From: Cenococcum geophilum 1.58
Lineage: Eukaryota > Ascomycota > Dothideomycetes > Gloniales > Gloniaceae
DNA: 64,000 nt
Direction: 5' to 3'
Assembly (NCBI GenBank): GCA_001692895.1
Contig: KV748313.1
Location: 1-64,000 of the forward strand
Positions 11,266-22,900 of the stretch are shown here, piece after piece. Both the position numbers and the translations under genes were made by a program. Each line of letters opens with the position of its first letter. The first letter of the stretch is position 1. Below the pieces are notes generated by a model. That model was not told the origin of the DNA and did no database searches. It saw only the letters and a program-made list of their open reading frames with translations.

Positions 11266-11921
11266 ACCGTAGGGTAAGAAGATTCTTAAAAGACTATATC
11301 CGCAAAAGGTAAGGGGGAAACGCGTAAGCGCGGCGTGGGTAAATAAAGCCACTAAACGCGTAAATATTATAGGAAAAGAAGAAGAGAGCTCTATATTATA
11401 GAATTAGAATTACGGTAGGCCTTTCTATATGGGGTTAGAAGCCCCGCGTAAGCTATTACGGGCATAAGAATAGTAGAGGGTTAGAAAATGGATTGTTGAG
11501 GCGATAATAAGGTCGAAGGCGCGCTAAGGCCCTCTATATTAACCCAGTACTAACCTAGGCCTTAAAAACGCGTCTAAAAAGTAGAGGCCACCACCTAAGG
11601 GGGGTGCGATATTTGGACAATATATTAAAGACTTTAGGGGCTTATATATAACCTAAGGTTATACTAAGCCTAACTTGGACCTCTAATACCTATTATATAT
11701 TAGGGGGGGTTATTTAGCTTAGTTACAGCCTAGGTTAATATAAGGTTAGGACTACCCCTATTAATAATTAGCGCGAACCCCGCATAAGGTTGCGCAGCAA
11801 CCGCCCCTAAGTACCTTTACACGCGATTTTAGGCGAAAAGGTATATAATTTAAGTTAAATCGGTACTTCTAAACAGTCGCGTAATATTGCTCTAAATTTT
11901 AAACATCTAAATGCGTGCTAT

Positions 11922-12171
11922 TTCTATATTAAGGCGTCTTAGTTACTATAATATAGTCCTATATTAAAACATCTCAGTCGCTAAAGTATAGTCCTATATT
12001 AAGGCGTCTTGATCACTATAGTATAGTCTTATATTAAGGCGTCTCGGTTACTATAGTATAGTTTTATATTAAGGCGTCTTAGTTACTACAGTAGTCCTAT
12101 ATTAAGACGTCTCGGTTACTGCAGTACAGTCCTATATTAAGGCGTCTCAGTCACTATAGTAGTCCTATAGT
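11922..12171. repeat. Minisatellite A in Crypton copy 3
   Basis: About seven copies of the 34-36-bp unit, followed by the palindromic TA-run as in the other copies. Confidence 0.88.
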
Positions 12172-12599
12172 AAGATAGTATTATATATATATATATACTA
12201 TTTAATACAGAGCCTTTTTCTTCCTCTTCTGCCCTAAGAGCTAGTAGTTAGATATTCTTATAAAGCCAATCTAAAGAACGCTAGCCCCGTAGCTGCTCTA
12301 GCTAGTTAATAGCCTATCTCTTATCTCTTACCATACCGTCTTCTACACGCCGTCTTATATCCTTAATTATTCTATAGCAACGGCTATAGAATACAGCCTC
12401 GCCGTTAACCCGCTAGCGCGCCCCCTAGTAGCGATTAAGAGCTTTAATTAACGGCCTACCCGCTAGCCCTAAAGTCCACTTAGCCTAGAGCTAGAATACC
12501 AAATTACTGCCCTAAAGCATCTTATATTTTCTTAGCGGCGCCTATAGGTTAAGGATAAATAGGAGAGGTAGTTAAGTATCTGTTTACGCCTACGCTAGT

Positions 12600-12835
12600 A
12601 GGAGCGGCGCGGATATAGTAGATAGCTAAGCGGGTGGTATAAATATAGTAAATAGCTAAGCGGGGGGTGCGGATATAGTAAATAGCTAAGCAGGGGGTAT
12701 AGATATAGTAGATAGCAAAGCGGGGGGTATAAATATAGTAGATAGCTAAGCGGGCGGTGCAGATATAGTAGATAGCTAAGTAAATGGCGCGGATATAGTA
12801 GACGTTATCGTAGACATTATAGTAGACGGTAGATA
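12600..12835. repeat. Minisatellite B in Crypton copy 3
   Basis: About six copies of the 36-38-bp GGATATAGTARATAGC unit at the same internal position as in copies 1 and 2. Confidence 0.88.
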
Positions 12836-12844
12836 TATAGACTT

Positions 12845-14790
12845 TATAGGCCCTATCTAAATACCCATCTTTCCTTACTAGATTTATATAGGTGTAGGTA
12901 TAAATAATACTAATAACCTTTTTATCTCGCTAAGGCGTTTTAAAATCGTATATACATATAACTAAACCCCTTTAATCTTTAAGATTGCGGCTTTATATCT
13001 TAGCTTAGCTACGGCCTTATAGGCGGGCTAGTATTTCTATATTATTAGTTTATTCAGCGTAACTATATTAGCTAGCAAGCTTTCTACCCACGCGGCAAAC
13101 CTCTAGTACTCCTTACAGCTAAAGAGGGAGTCCTTCTATAGGGGGTAGAGCGGGAACTGCTTATATAGGATTACTAAGTCCTNTAATAGGATTACCCTAA
13201 ACGTATAAAGGAGGCGTAGAAATCCTAAGCCTATAAGGTTAAGCTATATAACCTTATTATCGGCCCTATCTAGGTAGTAGGTCTCTATACGTTTTAGCTA
13301 GACATCAGTTTTAGGCCATATCTTTAAGTAGAGGGCCTCTTTTAGCACCTCCCACGCGCGGGGAACAAAGTAGCCCTTTCCCTCCTTTAGGAAGCCGGTA
13401 ATTAACCGTATAAACATACGGGGTAGGTAGCTAAGGTAAGCTCCTATTATTACGTCTATATTCCAGCATTCGGCCTATTTAATTTAGGTCTCCTTAACGC
13501 CGCTAAGCTTAGTATACCGGACGCTCTACTTACGGGCGCTATAGGTCTTCTCTTTTAAATAAATCCATACCCCCTAGAACATCTTCTTATTCTATTTAAA
13601 CTGCGTATAATAGCTTAGCGGCTATTATAGTACTTTAATACTGCTAGGGAATATATATAGGTTATAGTAGTCCTCTAGCTACCGAAAGGATAGAAAGCTC
13701 TTAGCGCCGTTTTTACCCTAGTAGTTAAAGAAGTAAAAGGCTATTATAGAGAGAGGGTAGAGAATGGGGTTAGTATTATATATATAGCCTATATACTTAA
13801 CCTTGCCATACTAATTCTACTTCCCCTATATTATTAACATAATTATATACAGCGCTAGCTTATCCAGTTTAGGCCCTTTATTCTCTAGTTTAATAAGGAT
13901 AAGGTTAGTAAGCTAAATATCCCATTTACTTTTACCTTAGGTAACAGTAGTATAGCCTAAGGAAAGGAATAGGTTAGAAAATGGTAGCTATATAGACTAG
14001 TAATATATAAACCTAATAAATGCTCGGCCGTAGTTTAAAGGTAAGACTTAACTAAACCCGGCATTTTAGAGCCTGTCTTCTAGTACTAAGTAATCGCCCT
14101 TTTAAGCCCTTTAACGTTATAGCCGCTAATAATTATAAATAGGCCTTAGTTAATAAAGTTAACGCGTTAAATCCAGTCCTTATTACAGCGGACGCTGTTT
14201 AGTATCGCTAAGAGCTTCGCCCCCTATAGCGGCTGCGAGGCCTTACCTTCTAATTACTATATATAGAGCTTAGTAATAGTAAAGACGTAGCTATTTATAA
14301 CTAAGTATTAGACTATCTCGTTAAAAAGGGCGTTTAAGACCTCCTTATCCTATATCTCTCCTTCCTTATCCTTTATAGCTTCTTCCCCTATAGCTACGGC
14401 TGCCCCTACAGCTGCCTTCCCCCCTAGCTACCCTCCCACCTTAGCCATCTTCTGCCTCTTCTTTACCCGCTTACTATCTTTCTATATCTCTTTCCATTTT
14501 AACTTATATTTTTAATAGCCAGCAGCCTATAATTCTTAGTTAATAACTTACTGCTCTAAAAATAGGTAAAGCTTATCTTCTATTACCTAGGCGCCGTCCG
14601 TATTGCCTTTTAGTCTTATATACTAGTCTTCCTACTCTTTCTACTTTAGCTTATACGCCCTTATAGTATTCTTTAAGCGCTAGGCCTTATAAATATCCTA
14701 TAGCCGTGCCGTCTAGGCCTTAAATTCGCTCTAAAGGCTATAAGGGGGGGAGGCTAGGGGGGCTTTCTTTAGCCGTAAAGTAGACCGTAG
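12845..14790 (-). pseudogene. Crypton tyrosine recombinase, copy 3, RIP-inactivated
   Basis: Collinear with copies 1 and 2, with the same landmarks (FFN-x-x-GKNGAKSF near 13680-13750, the PRxFM block near 13395-13440). Many in-frame stops. None of the three copies looks able to make a recombinase, so the array cannot move by itself now. Confidence 0.75.
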
Positions 14791-15222
14791 GGTAAGAAGA
14801 TTCTTAAAAGACTCCATATCCGCAAAAGGTAAGGGGGAGACGCGTAAGCGCGGCGTAGGTAAATAAAGCCACTAAACGCGTAAATATTATAGGAGAAGAA
14901 GAAGAGAGCTCTATATTATAGAATTAGAATTATAGTAGGCCTTTCTATATAAAATCAGAAGCCCTATATAAGCTATCGCGGGCATAAGAATAGTAAAGGG
15001 TTAGAAAATAGATTATCGAGGCGATGATAATGTCGAAGGCGCGCTAAGGCCCTTTATACTAACCTAGTACTAACCTAGGCCTCAAAAACGCGTCTGAAAA
15101 GTAGGGGCCACCACCTAAGGGGGGTGCGATATTTGGACGATATGTTAAGGACCTTAGGGGCTCGTACGTAACCCAAGGTTATGCTAAGCCTAACCTAGAC
15201 CTCCAATACCTACCTATAACTC

Positions 15223-15374
15223 CTAAGTAAGAAAGCACCACGTACTAAAAGGCAAATTTTGGGATAGTGAGACTTATATTACAATAGCAATAGTAAGTAA
15301 GGAGGACTAATATTTATTATGCTAGTTGAGCGGTATATATATATAGATGGCAACCGCAAAAGAAGAGTTGCCAG
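15223..15374 (+). other. Copia 3'-end-like segment right of the Crypton array
   Basis: The last 45 bases (TATATATATAGATGGCAACC and GAAGAGTTGCCAG) match the sequence just before the 3' LTR of Copia-2 (25490-25524). The first part has no recognised content. Confidence 0.45.
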
Positions 15375-15532
15375 TGTTAGGAATATAGGCAAGTTGCCGT
15401 CATATGTCGCCGCGGCACTAGCGTGGCGAGGAGCCTTAAGCTCCTCGCCCTCCCTTAGGAAGAAGAAAAGAACAATTATTATTATACTATCTACGAACCG
15501 TAGCTATATAATATCACCTTATATAACTAATA
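15375..15532 (+). repeat. LTR of the Copia-2/Copia-3 family, shorter variant
   Basis: Starts TGTTAGGAATATAGGCAAG and ends TATAACTAATA. It shares the core TTGCCGTC, TGTCGCCGCGGCACTA and the hairpin-like GAGGAGCCTTAAGCTCCTCG with the LTRs at 19732, 25525 and 54219. It is shorter than the 206-bp LTRs because the tandem TTGCCGTC motif occurs once instead of three times. It is a solo LTR or the 3' LTR of a truncated element. Confidence 0.8.
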
Positions 15533-16194
15533 GGCCGTCAAAAACGGACTCTGCACCTATACGTAGTGACGGCTACAAACCTAGGTCTTCGAAGTTTAGA
15601 CTTAGAGCCAACGCAGAGACGTTGTACAGCGTGCGATAGGACCTGGTGGTCGTGGTTGTAAGCGTTATAGGCGGTAGTAAAAAATTTTCAGATAGTAAGA
15701 TCTCAAAAACCACTACTATGGCCCTCTACAATTCAGCTACGCTATTCTCCTATTAAGGCACCTATACAATCCAACGTGGATATACGGCATTTAATAGCAT
15801 CCCCCGACCCCTAATAGAAAGCATTAACAACCTCTTATATTAATAAATAAGCAATCGCGAACAAATAAGTAGACGAATAAGTAAATATACGGCCCCTCCT
15901 AACCCCCAGGGCAATCGCCCGCGGAGCATACGGTTACTCGCCGTTTTTTCTACTAAATACTACCTAGCAGCCTAGATTGCGACCCACGGTTTTCCCTATC
16001 TTCTTTTAACGGAGTGGTGACCCTTAGAAAGGGCCTAGCTAGGGCCTAGGCATAAAAGATACCTAAATATAACACAATATCCCGCTCACTTATTAGTATT
16101 ACGGTAGTTAGAACGGATAAATCCCCCTTACGCCTTTAATAGGCCCTAGGGGGGGGAAGGCATAGCGTATATAGCAATAGTTAAACAAGAAATA
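15533..16194. other. Unassigned, moderately mutated stretch
   Basis: C/G content is higher than in neighbouring elements. A short plus-strand frame starts with ATG at about 15718 (MALYNSATLFSY...) and continues through several stops to about 16060. I do not recognise it. It may be the 5' part of the LINE-like fragment that follows, or single-copy DNA. Confidence 0.4.
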
Positions 16195-16548
16195 GTATAC
16201 AGGGGATGGCCAAGATATAGGAAACAGTAGTACGGCAATTAATTAGCAAGGCCTAGCTGGGACGTAGTAAACCCTAGCTAGGGTAAGCTAGAGAAGGAAG
16301 CAGTGGTTCCTAAGGAGTTTGAATATCTAAGGAGGATAAGACGTAGCCGTAGACCCGTAGGGCCGCCGCTACGGACGGACATAGCAAATCGGGGTTTTTT
16401 ATCCTACTAAGGTGGCTCATAGGGTTTTTCCTCCCCCCCAGCAGCAAGGGTTTTTTCCCGTTAATATTACTTTTCCCTTATGTACGGAGTAGTCTGCATA
16501 GGGCTAAATAGCATCCGTATCAGACGTTAATTAAAGAATTATTATTAT
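16195..16548 (+). mobile_element. LINE-like 3' end fragment
   Basis: The segment from GCAGTGGTTCCTAAGGAG (about 16298) to the terminal GAATTATTATTATA (about 16548) resembles the reverse complement of 32261-32480, the 3' end of the LINE inside Gypsy-2. Shared features include the tail GACGTTAA...GAATTATTATTAT. The ATT-repeat tail abuts Gypsy-1 and may have replaced its 5' part. Upstream similarity is weak, so this is a related subfamily or an older copy. Confidence 0.45.
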
Positions 16549-16599
16549 ATAACTAATAAATATAAAGATAATATATTAAAACCCTTTAAAATTTATATA

Positions 16600-18110
16600 G
16601 TATAAGCCGTACCCTTTTATTTATTAGTAAAAAAAATAAGATTATAAGATCTTTGCTATAATATAGGAAGATATTAAAAAGGCGTTAGAACTAAAGCAAT
16701 ATATTAACCCCCGACCTCTTATACCTAAAGAATATTATAATCTAATTAATACGTTTAAAAAATAATTTGTAAACTAACTACCCCCGTATTAAAATAAGTA
16801 CGATTTTAAGATAGAACTTAAACCTAGTATAACGCTAAAGTTTGGCCTATTATATGGTATATTGTAAGAAGAGCTGCTTATAATATAATAATACCTTAAA
16901 GAATACCTAAAGAAAGGATTTATTTGCCCTAGTTAATTACTATTTACCTTATTTATACTATTTATTAAAAAACCTAAAGGAGGCTTAAGGTTCTATATTA
17001 ATTATTAAGCTTTAAATATAATTACGATTCGAAACTAATATTTAATCTCTCTACTTTAAGAAATGCTTAACTACTTAGTAAAAGTATAATACTTTATAAA
17101 GCTTAATATAGTCACTACCTTTAATTAAATCTGTGTTTATAAAGGAGATAAGAAGTATACGGCTTTCTATATATAATAGGGACTTTTTAAATACTTAGTA
17201 ATGCCGTTTAGTATAAAGAACGGTCTTAGTACGTTTTAGTAATATATTAATAATATACTTCGCGATTCCTTAATATATTTATTACCGCGTATACTAATAA
17301 TATCTTAATCTATTTATCTTTGCTTTTTAAGTATTAAAAGCATATCTAAATAGTTCTTAAGCGCCTGCGAGACGCGGGCTTATAATATAATATTAAGAAA
17401 TGCAAGTTCTATACGTCCAAAGTTATATACTTAAGCCTAATTATATCCTATAATAGAATTAAAATAAACCCTAAGAAAACTGCTATAATTATAAACTAGG
17501 AAAGTCCTAGTAGTGTATAAGATATCTAAGGATTTTTAGAATTTGCAAATTTCTACTATTAATTTATTAATTATTTCTTAAAAATTACTTAGCTATTAGT
17601 AAACTTAATAAGGAAGAATATAAGATTTAAATAAACTATTAAATATAAACAAGCTTTTAATAACCTAAAATATTATTTTATAACTACTTTAATTTTTACC
17701 TACTTTAATCCGGACCTTAAATATATCGTTAAAATAGACTTATTTAATTATGTATTAGGAGGAGTGTTATCGCAATATAATAAGAACGGCGAGCTGCGCC
17801 TAGTAGCCTATCTTTCTTAGAAACTTACCCCTACTAAATTAAACTATAAGATATATAATAAGGAACTACTTATAATTATTAGATGCTTTAAATAATAGCG
17901 TCTAGAACTTAAAAAATTGTTGTTCCCGATATATATATTAACGGACTATAAAAACCTATAGTATTTTATAACTATAAAGCAATTAACGTAGCGCCAAATT
18001 CGTTGGGCCGAATACCTCTTATAATTTAACTTTAAGATTATATACTAACTTAGTAAACTTAATTAGAAGCCTAACTTATTAATATAATAATTATAGAACT
18101 TACTTATAAA
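16600..18110 (+). pseudogene. Gypsy-1 reverse transcriptase and RNase H remnant
   Basis: Block order matches Ty3/Gypsy pol: a region like LPPxRxxDHxIxL, then the polymerase core near 17130-17300, the thumb/connection near 17400-17600, and RNase H with TDxSxxxxGxxLxQ-like spacing near 17720-17830. It is in the same orientation as the integrase that follows. The fossil is strongly decayed. Confidence 0.8.
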
Positions 18111-19450
18111 CGCCTCTAATAAACGGATTATAAATTAATTATAAATTCTACTGCCCTCTAAACGCTTTAAGAAACTACGCCCTATATTTCTAAATATAGA
18201 GCTTTATAGGAATAAATTGGAAATTAATAAGTGGGATATAGAAATTAATAAATTAATAGAGTATAAATATAAGAATAACCTCTAGACAGTAAATATAATA
18301 AAAGTAATTTAAATAGGGAAACGGTAATATAAGGATATTACACTCGCTAAATGCGAAATCCGTAATAATTGGTTATACTATTAATAGAAGATAGTAGGCC
18401 CGAATTCCAAACCCTTATAATTTAAGATACTTAAATTTATATATAATTCCCCTATAGTAGGGCATTCTAGCTATATAAAGACCTATAAGATTATTTAATA
18501 AGTATATTACTAGCCTATAATGCATAACTATATATAAAAATATATTTAAGTATACAGAATATGTGTGCGTAGAAAGATCTCTTATATAAAGAAATAAGGA
18601 GTACTTTAACCGTTACCAATTTTAATATAAAAATGGCAAAATATTTTAATTAACTTCATAGTTAACCTACCTAATAGTAATAGGTTTATAAATATTATAG
18701 TAGTTATTAACCGTCTTATAAAAATGCAACATATGATTTCTATAGACTTAATTAATGCAATATTAGTAGCCGAATGTTTTATTAAGTATATTTTTAAGCT
18801 ATATAGACTTCCTAATTTAATAATATCCAACTATAAAAGCTAGTTTGTTTTAGACTTTTGGTAAGCCCTATATAAACGATTAAGTATATAAATATAACTC
18901 TTAACTATATTATATCTAGAGATAGATAGTTAAACTAAAATTGCGAATATAATTATAGAATAATACCTATAAATATACTGCTCCTACCTATAAGACGACT
19001 AGGAAAAGTGGCTACCTTTATTTAAGTTTACTGTAAATAATATAAGAAACAAATTAATAGGCGTAACGCCGTTCTACGCAACCTACAGGTAAAACCCTTA
19101 ACTTAGATTTAAACTATAATCTAAAATTAATATAATAGGACCTATAATTAAGAGGATTTAACTAATTAATATATATAACTTTACTAATTAAATAAAGCAG
19201 TTAATGTAACTATTATAAAGTAAATTAGCGTATGCTTAAACGGTATAGGAATTGTATATAAATAAAGGACGAGCTTCTATATAGAACTTTAAGGCAGGTA
19301 ATATAGTTTACCTAAATATATAAAACCTAAAGACTTAATAACCCTTAAAGAAACTAGACTAGAAGTTTACGGGCCTATACTAAATTAAGAAGAAACTAAG
19401 CCTGTATATTTATAAGCTTAAACTACTAACTAAAATAAAAATATATCTAA
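18110..19450 (+). pseudogene. Gypsy-1 integrase remnant
   Basis: A zinc-binding-like HxxxxxxH region near 18440-18580 is followed by the catalytic-core neighbourhood (about 18640-19080) and the C-terminal part ending near 19450. The order and spacing are those of Gypsy integrases. Decayed. Confidence 0.75.
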
Positions 19451-19731
19451 TGTTTTATGTAAACTTGCTATAACTATTACGGCACTGACCTGACACGTTA
19501 TTATAACTTATTGTTGTTATAACATGAGCATAGACCTGACCCCTAAGCGACGTGTATATATATCGCCTCACCTCCTACATAGATCCTCACACGACATCGT
19601 TTATTAATTATACACAGTCACCTCATACCTCGTACCTTAATAGTCGGCACGTACTGTGATAGTAACCCTTAAAAGGTAAACCTATAACTTATAAAGTGCT
19701 ACTACTACCTCCTATAATTATTAATAATAAT

Positions 19732-19937
19732 TGTTGGGAATAGGGTAAATTGCCGCCATGTAAGGCAAATTGCCGTCACGTGAGGCAAGTTGCCGTCATG
19801 TGTCGCCGCGGCACTACCGTAGCGAGGAACCTTAAGTTCCTCGACCCTTACCCCTATCGATGAATATAAGAAAGAAGAACAATTATTATACTATCTACAA
19901 ACCGTAGCTATGTAATATCCCCCTTGTGTAACTAACA
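19732..19937 (+). repeat. 5' LTR of Copia-2
   Basis: 206 bp with TG...CA ends. It contains three tandem TTGCCGYC motifs and a stem GAGGAACCTTAAGTTCCTCG. It is immediately followed by CTGATTAGTAG in the primer-binding position, shared with Copia-3 (CTAATTAGTAG). Confidence 0.92.
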
Positions 19938-22900
19938 CTGATTAGTAGTTAACTTTACAGTTATACTATAGAACAGCTAGGTTTTTACTAAAAAGAGATA
20001 AGCCACTATACTAGTACTACTCGTGCTAGAGAAAGCTGTCTTTTAAGGTTAGAACTGGTCCTAAACCTTAAATAGAACTCTTTTACGAATCTAAGGATCT
20101 AAAGGCTAGAACTGGTCCTAAGCCTTCCCTAAATTATAGATTCTTACGTCTATTACGCAGAATAATACGCTTTATAAGTCTTTGCAATTTAAGGCTAGAA
20201 CTAGTCCTAAGCCCTATAATCGCAAATATATATCACAAACGCGTACTAAACGACAATCCCTATACCACTAATATTCCCTTCCTCTAAAGATATAACTATG
20301 GCCACTTTAAATAACTAGAGAGATTTCTTACTACTAGGGGTAGCTATATACGCGAAACTTATTAATAAAGATTGGGACGTATTTACCTTTAATATAATAA
20401 CCTGTACCGTAAAATAAGTTAACGGCTTTCTCCTATACTATATTTTATTTTACTAAAATAGCTACTATACCAATTTACAGTTATAGGAATACTTTAGGGA
20501 GGATTTTATAGGATGGACTACTAACACCTAGGCACTTAGCAATGTTAATATTATTTAGGATTTTTAAGACTCCCTTTAAAGGAATAGGGTGTATATTACT
20601 AAGGACGGTAACCTAATTACCAGTAATATTTACGCTATTCTTACTAGTATAAAAGAACTAGTATAGATGGAAGCTAAGATTATACGTTAACTACGGAAAC
20701 CTAAAACTAACCTATATTCTTTAGAAGGCAACTTTAATTTAAAACAAAACCCTCAGAACGCTACTCTTTTACCTAAAGGTACTCTACTACCTAGAGGTGC
20801 TCTTTCTCTACTTTTACTATCTCTAACTCCTCTATCCTAGCTAACTAATAAGCCTTTATCTTAAGAAGTTATAAATCTAATAAAGGTATATTTGGACGAA
20901 GAGAAGAAGTTTAGAGGAGAATTATATAATATGCTTGGAGTAAAACTATAGGTCTTTTATAACTGCTGCAATAAGGTTAGAATTTAACGCCATTAGTTTT
21001 ATTATGCTTTCTCTGTTATATTAAAGGGACGGGCGGCAACGTTCTATTACGACTATATTATAGGTAAAAACTATAGCTTTAATATAATGCTTTAGCTTAT
21101 TAGAGCCTACTTTAAAACTAATAAAAACCGCCAACTCTATATGTCTAAATGGCGGGAGATTATATTCTAAAGAGTTATTACTTTTAACCTAATAATAACT
21201 TGCCTAGAGTGCCTTTAACTACTCTTTAATAAACTCTAGAAAATTTAACGCGGACTTACTAAAACTTACTAAAATAAAAATAGCCTAAGGGACTAGGTTA
21301 TCTTAGCATGCTATAGCGTTCCTAAGTATAACTTAGCGCTATATAAACCTATAGATACGTTTAAAGGAGTATATACCGAGCTATACTCTGCTGTAGGTAC
21401 TATAATACGAACATAAGAATCTTAATAGCTCTATACCGAAAGCCCTACCTAAATAAGCGTTTCTAACTAATATGATTATAACTAGACTAATTAAATATAT
21501 GGCGGCCGTGGTAGGGAATATGGTAAAGGGTATAATTAATATTAACTATAAGGTAATTATGGAGGTCCTTGTAGAGGTTTATTTTAAAGTAATTACTAAA
21601 AGAAGTGCTATGTTTATAAGAAGCTAAATTACTAGTTAACTAGACACTCCCTTAATAAGCGAAAAGAGGCATATAATAAGTTCCGTTAGAGTATAAAAAA
21701 TGTTAGAAATTATAAGGTTACTATAGCCTACTTCTAAAGCTTCCTAGTTTAATATAAAGGCGTAGGAGACCTTAAGGGTAAGGTTAATAAGACTAAACAG
21801 CTCCTTATAGATATAGATATTAAGGACTACTCTCCTAACCAATACTTTACTAAGTATAGTAAGGTAAATAGTATATAAACTGTCGCTATCCTTAATAACT
21901 AATCTACGTTCTATTCTGTTATAAAGTTAAATATCTTTAATAAGCTAAAGGAAAGTTCCGCGTTCTCCTTTAACGATAGATACTCGGCGAATGTCTTCTA
22001 TAGTATTATGCCAGATACTGGAGCCATAGGAGTATCTATAGTAGGAGAACCTTAAGTTTAAGCTCTTTAGTAGCTTAATAGCTCTATTTAAATTAACTAA
22101 TTAACAGCAGGCTAATATACAATTTGCTTTAGTAAGGGTACTATAATTTCTCTCGGCACAATTAAGGTCTAAACCCTATTAGGATGTATTACCTTCTATA
22201 TTATTCCCACAAACACCCCATTTCTATTCTATATCCAAGATATAGATAAATTAGGCATTAAGCTTAATAACCTTAAAAATATACTTATTTAGGGAGATAA
22301 TTAGGTGCCCGTTATACGCAAGTAGGGTTACCCTTAGTTGCTCCTCTAATAACTAGAAAGAAGCGTTACTTAAAGTCACTTAACCGAGTTAGAGCTACGT
22401 TAACTATACCGTCGTTTTAGCTACCTATCCGTTTACTAACTGCTTAGGGTTCTTTAACGAGTAGGTTATAAAGTTGAGGTTAAGGCAATTAAGCATCTTA
22501 TAAAGTACTGCTATTACTGCTAAATAAACTAGAAGTCCCCTAGCCGATTTAAGTTTACCCTTAAAGATAACTATAACTTTAACTTCTATATTATTATTAA
22601 TGTTATATATCTTAATGGCAAGCTAGTCCTCTAAGCTATTAACTTATTAACCTTTTTCTAAGCCGTATATTTCTTAAGGGATATATTAGCTAGAAACGCA
22701 TAGGATACCCTTTAGTTATACTAGATTAATGTCTACCTAGGACCCCCTAATTAAATTATTTACGATATAGAAAAGAACTTCTTATCTATAGAGTTTTAAT
22801 AATAGGTAAAAGCAATGGCAATTAAGGTTAAGGAAGTCCCTATTAAGGCATATAACAGTATTAGAAAAGTAGAGCGATACTATACGCTATTACGCCGAGT

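Larger units (their letters stand above)
8151..11699 (-). mobile_element. Crypton copy 2 of the tandem array
   Basis: A 3549-bp unit, collinear with copy 1 along its full length and in the same orientation. It directly abuts copies 1 and 3 with no foreign sequence between. The differences are mostly C/T and G/A. Minisatellite A is at about 8373-8620 and minisatellite B at about 9055-9310. Confidence 0.85.
11700..15222 (-). mobile_element. Crypton copy 3 of the tandem array
   Basis: The third collinear unit of about 3.52 kb. The right edge is set where similarity to the unit ends, just after GACCTCCAATACCTACC (about 15205-15222). The right half of this copy keeps more C/G than copies 1 and 2. 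One N occurs near 13183. Confidence 0.83.

Noticed and set aside
18606-18830. Minus-strand 74-residue hydrophobic frame
   Set aside because: It is antisense to the Gypsy-1 integrase remnant; a shadow of AT-rich sequence.
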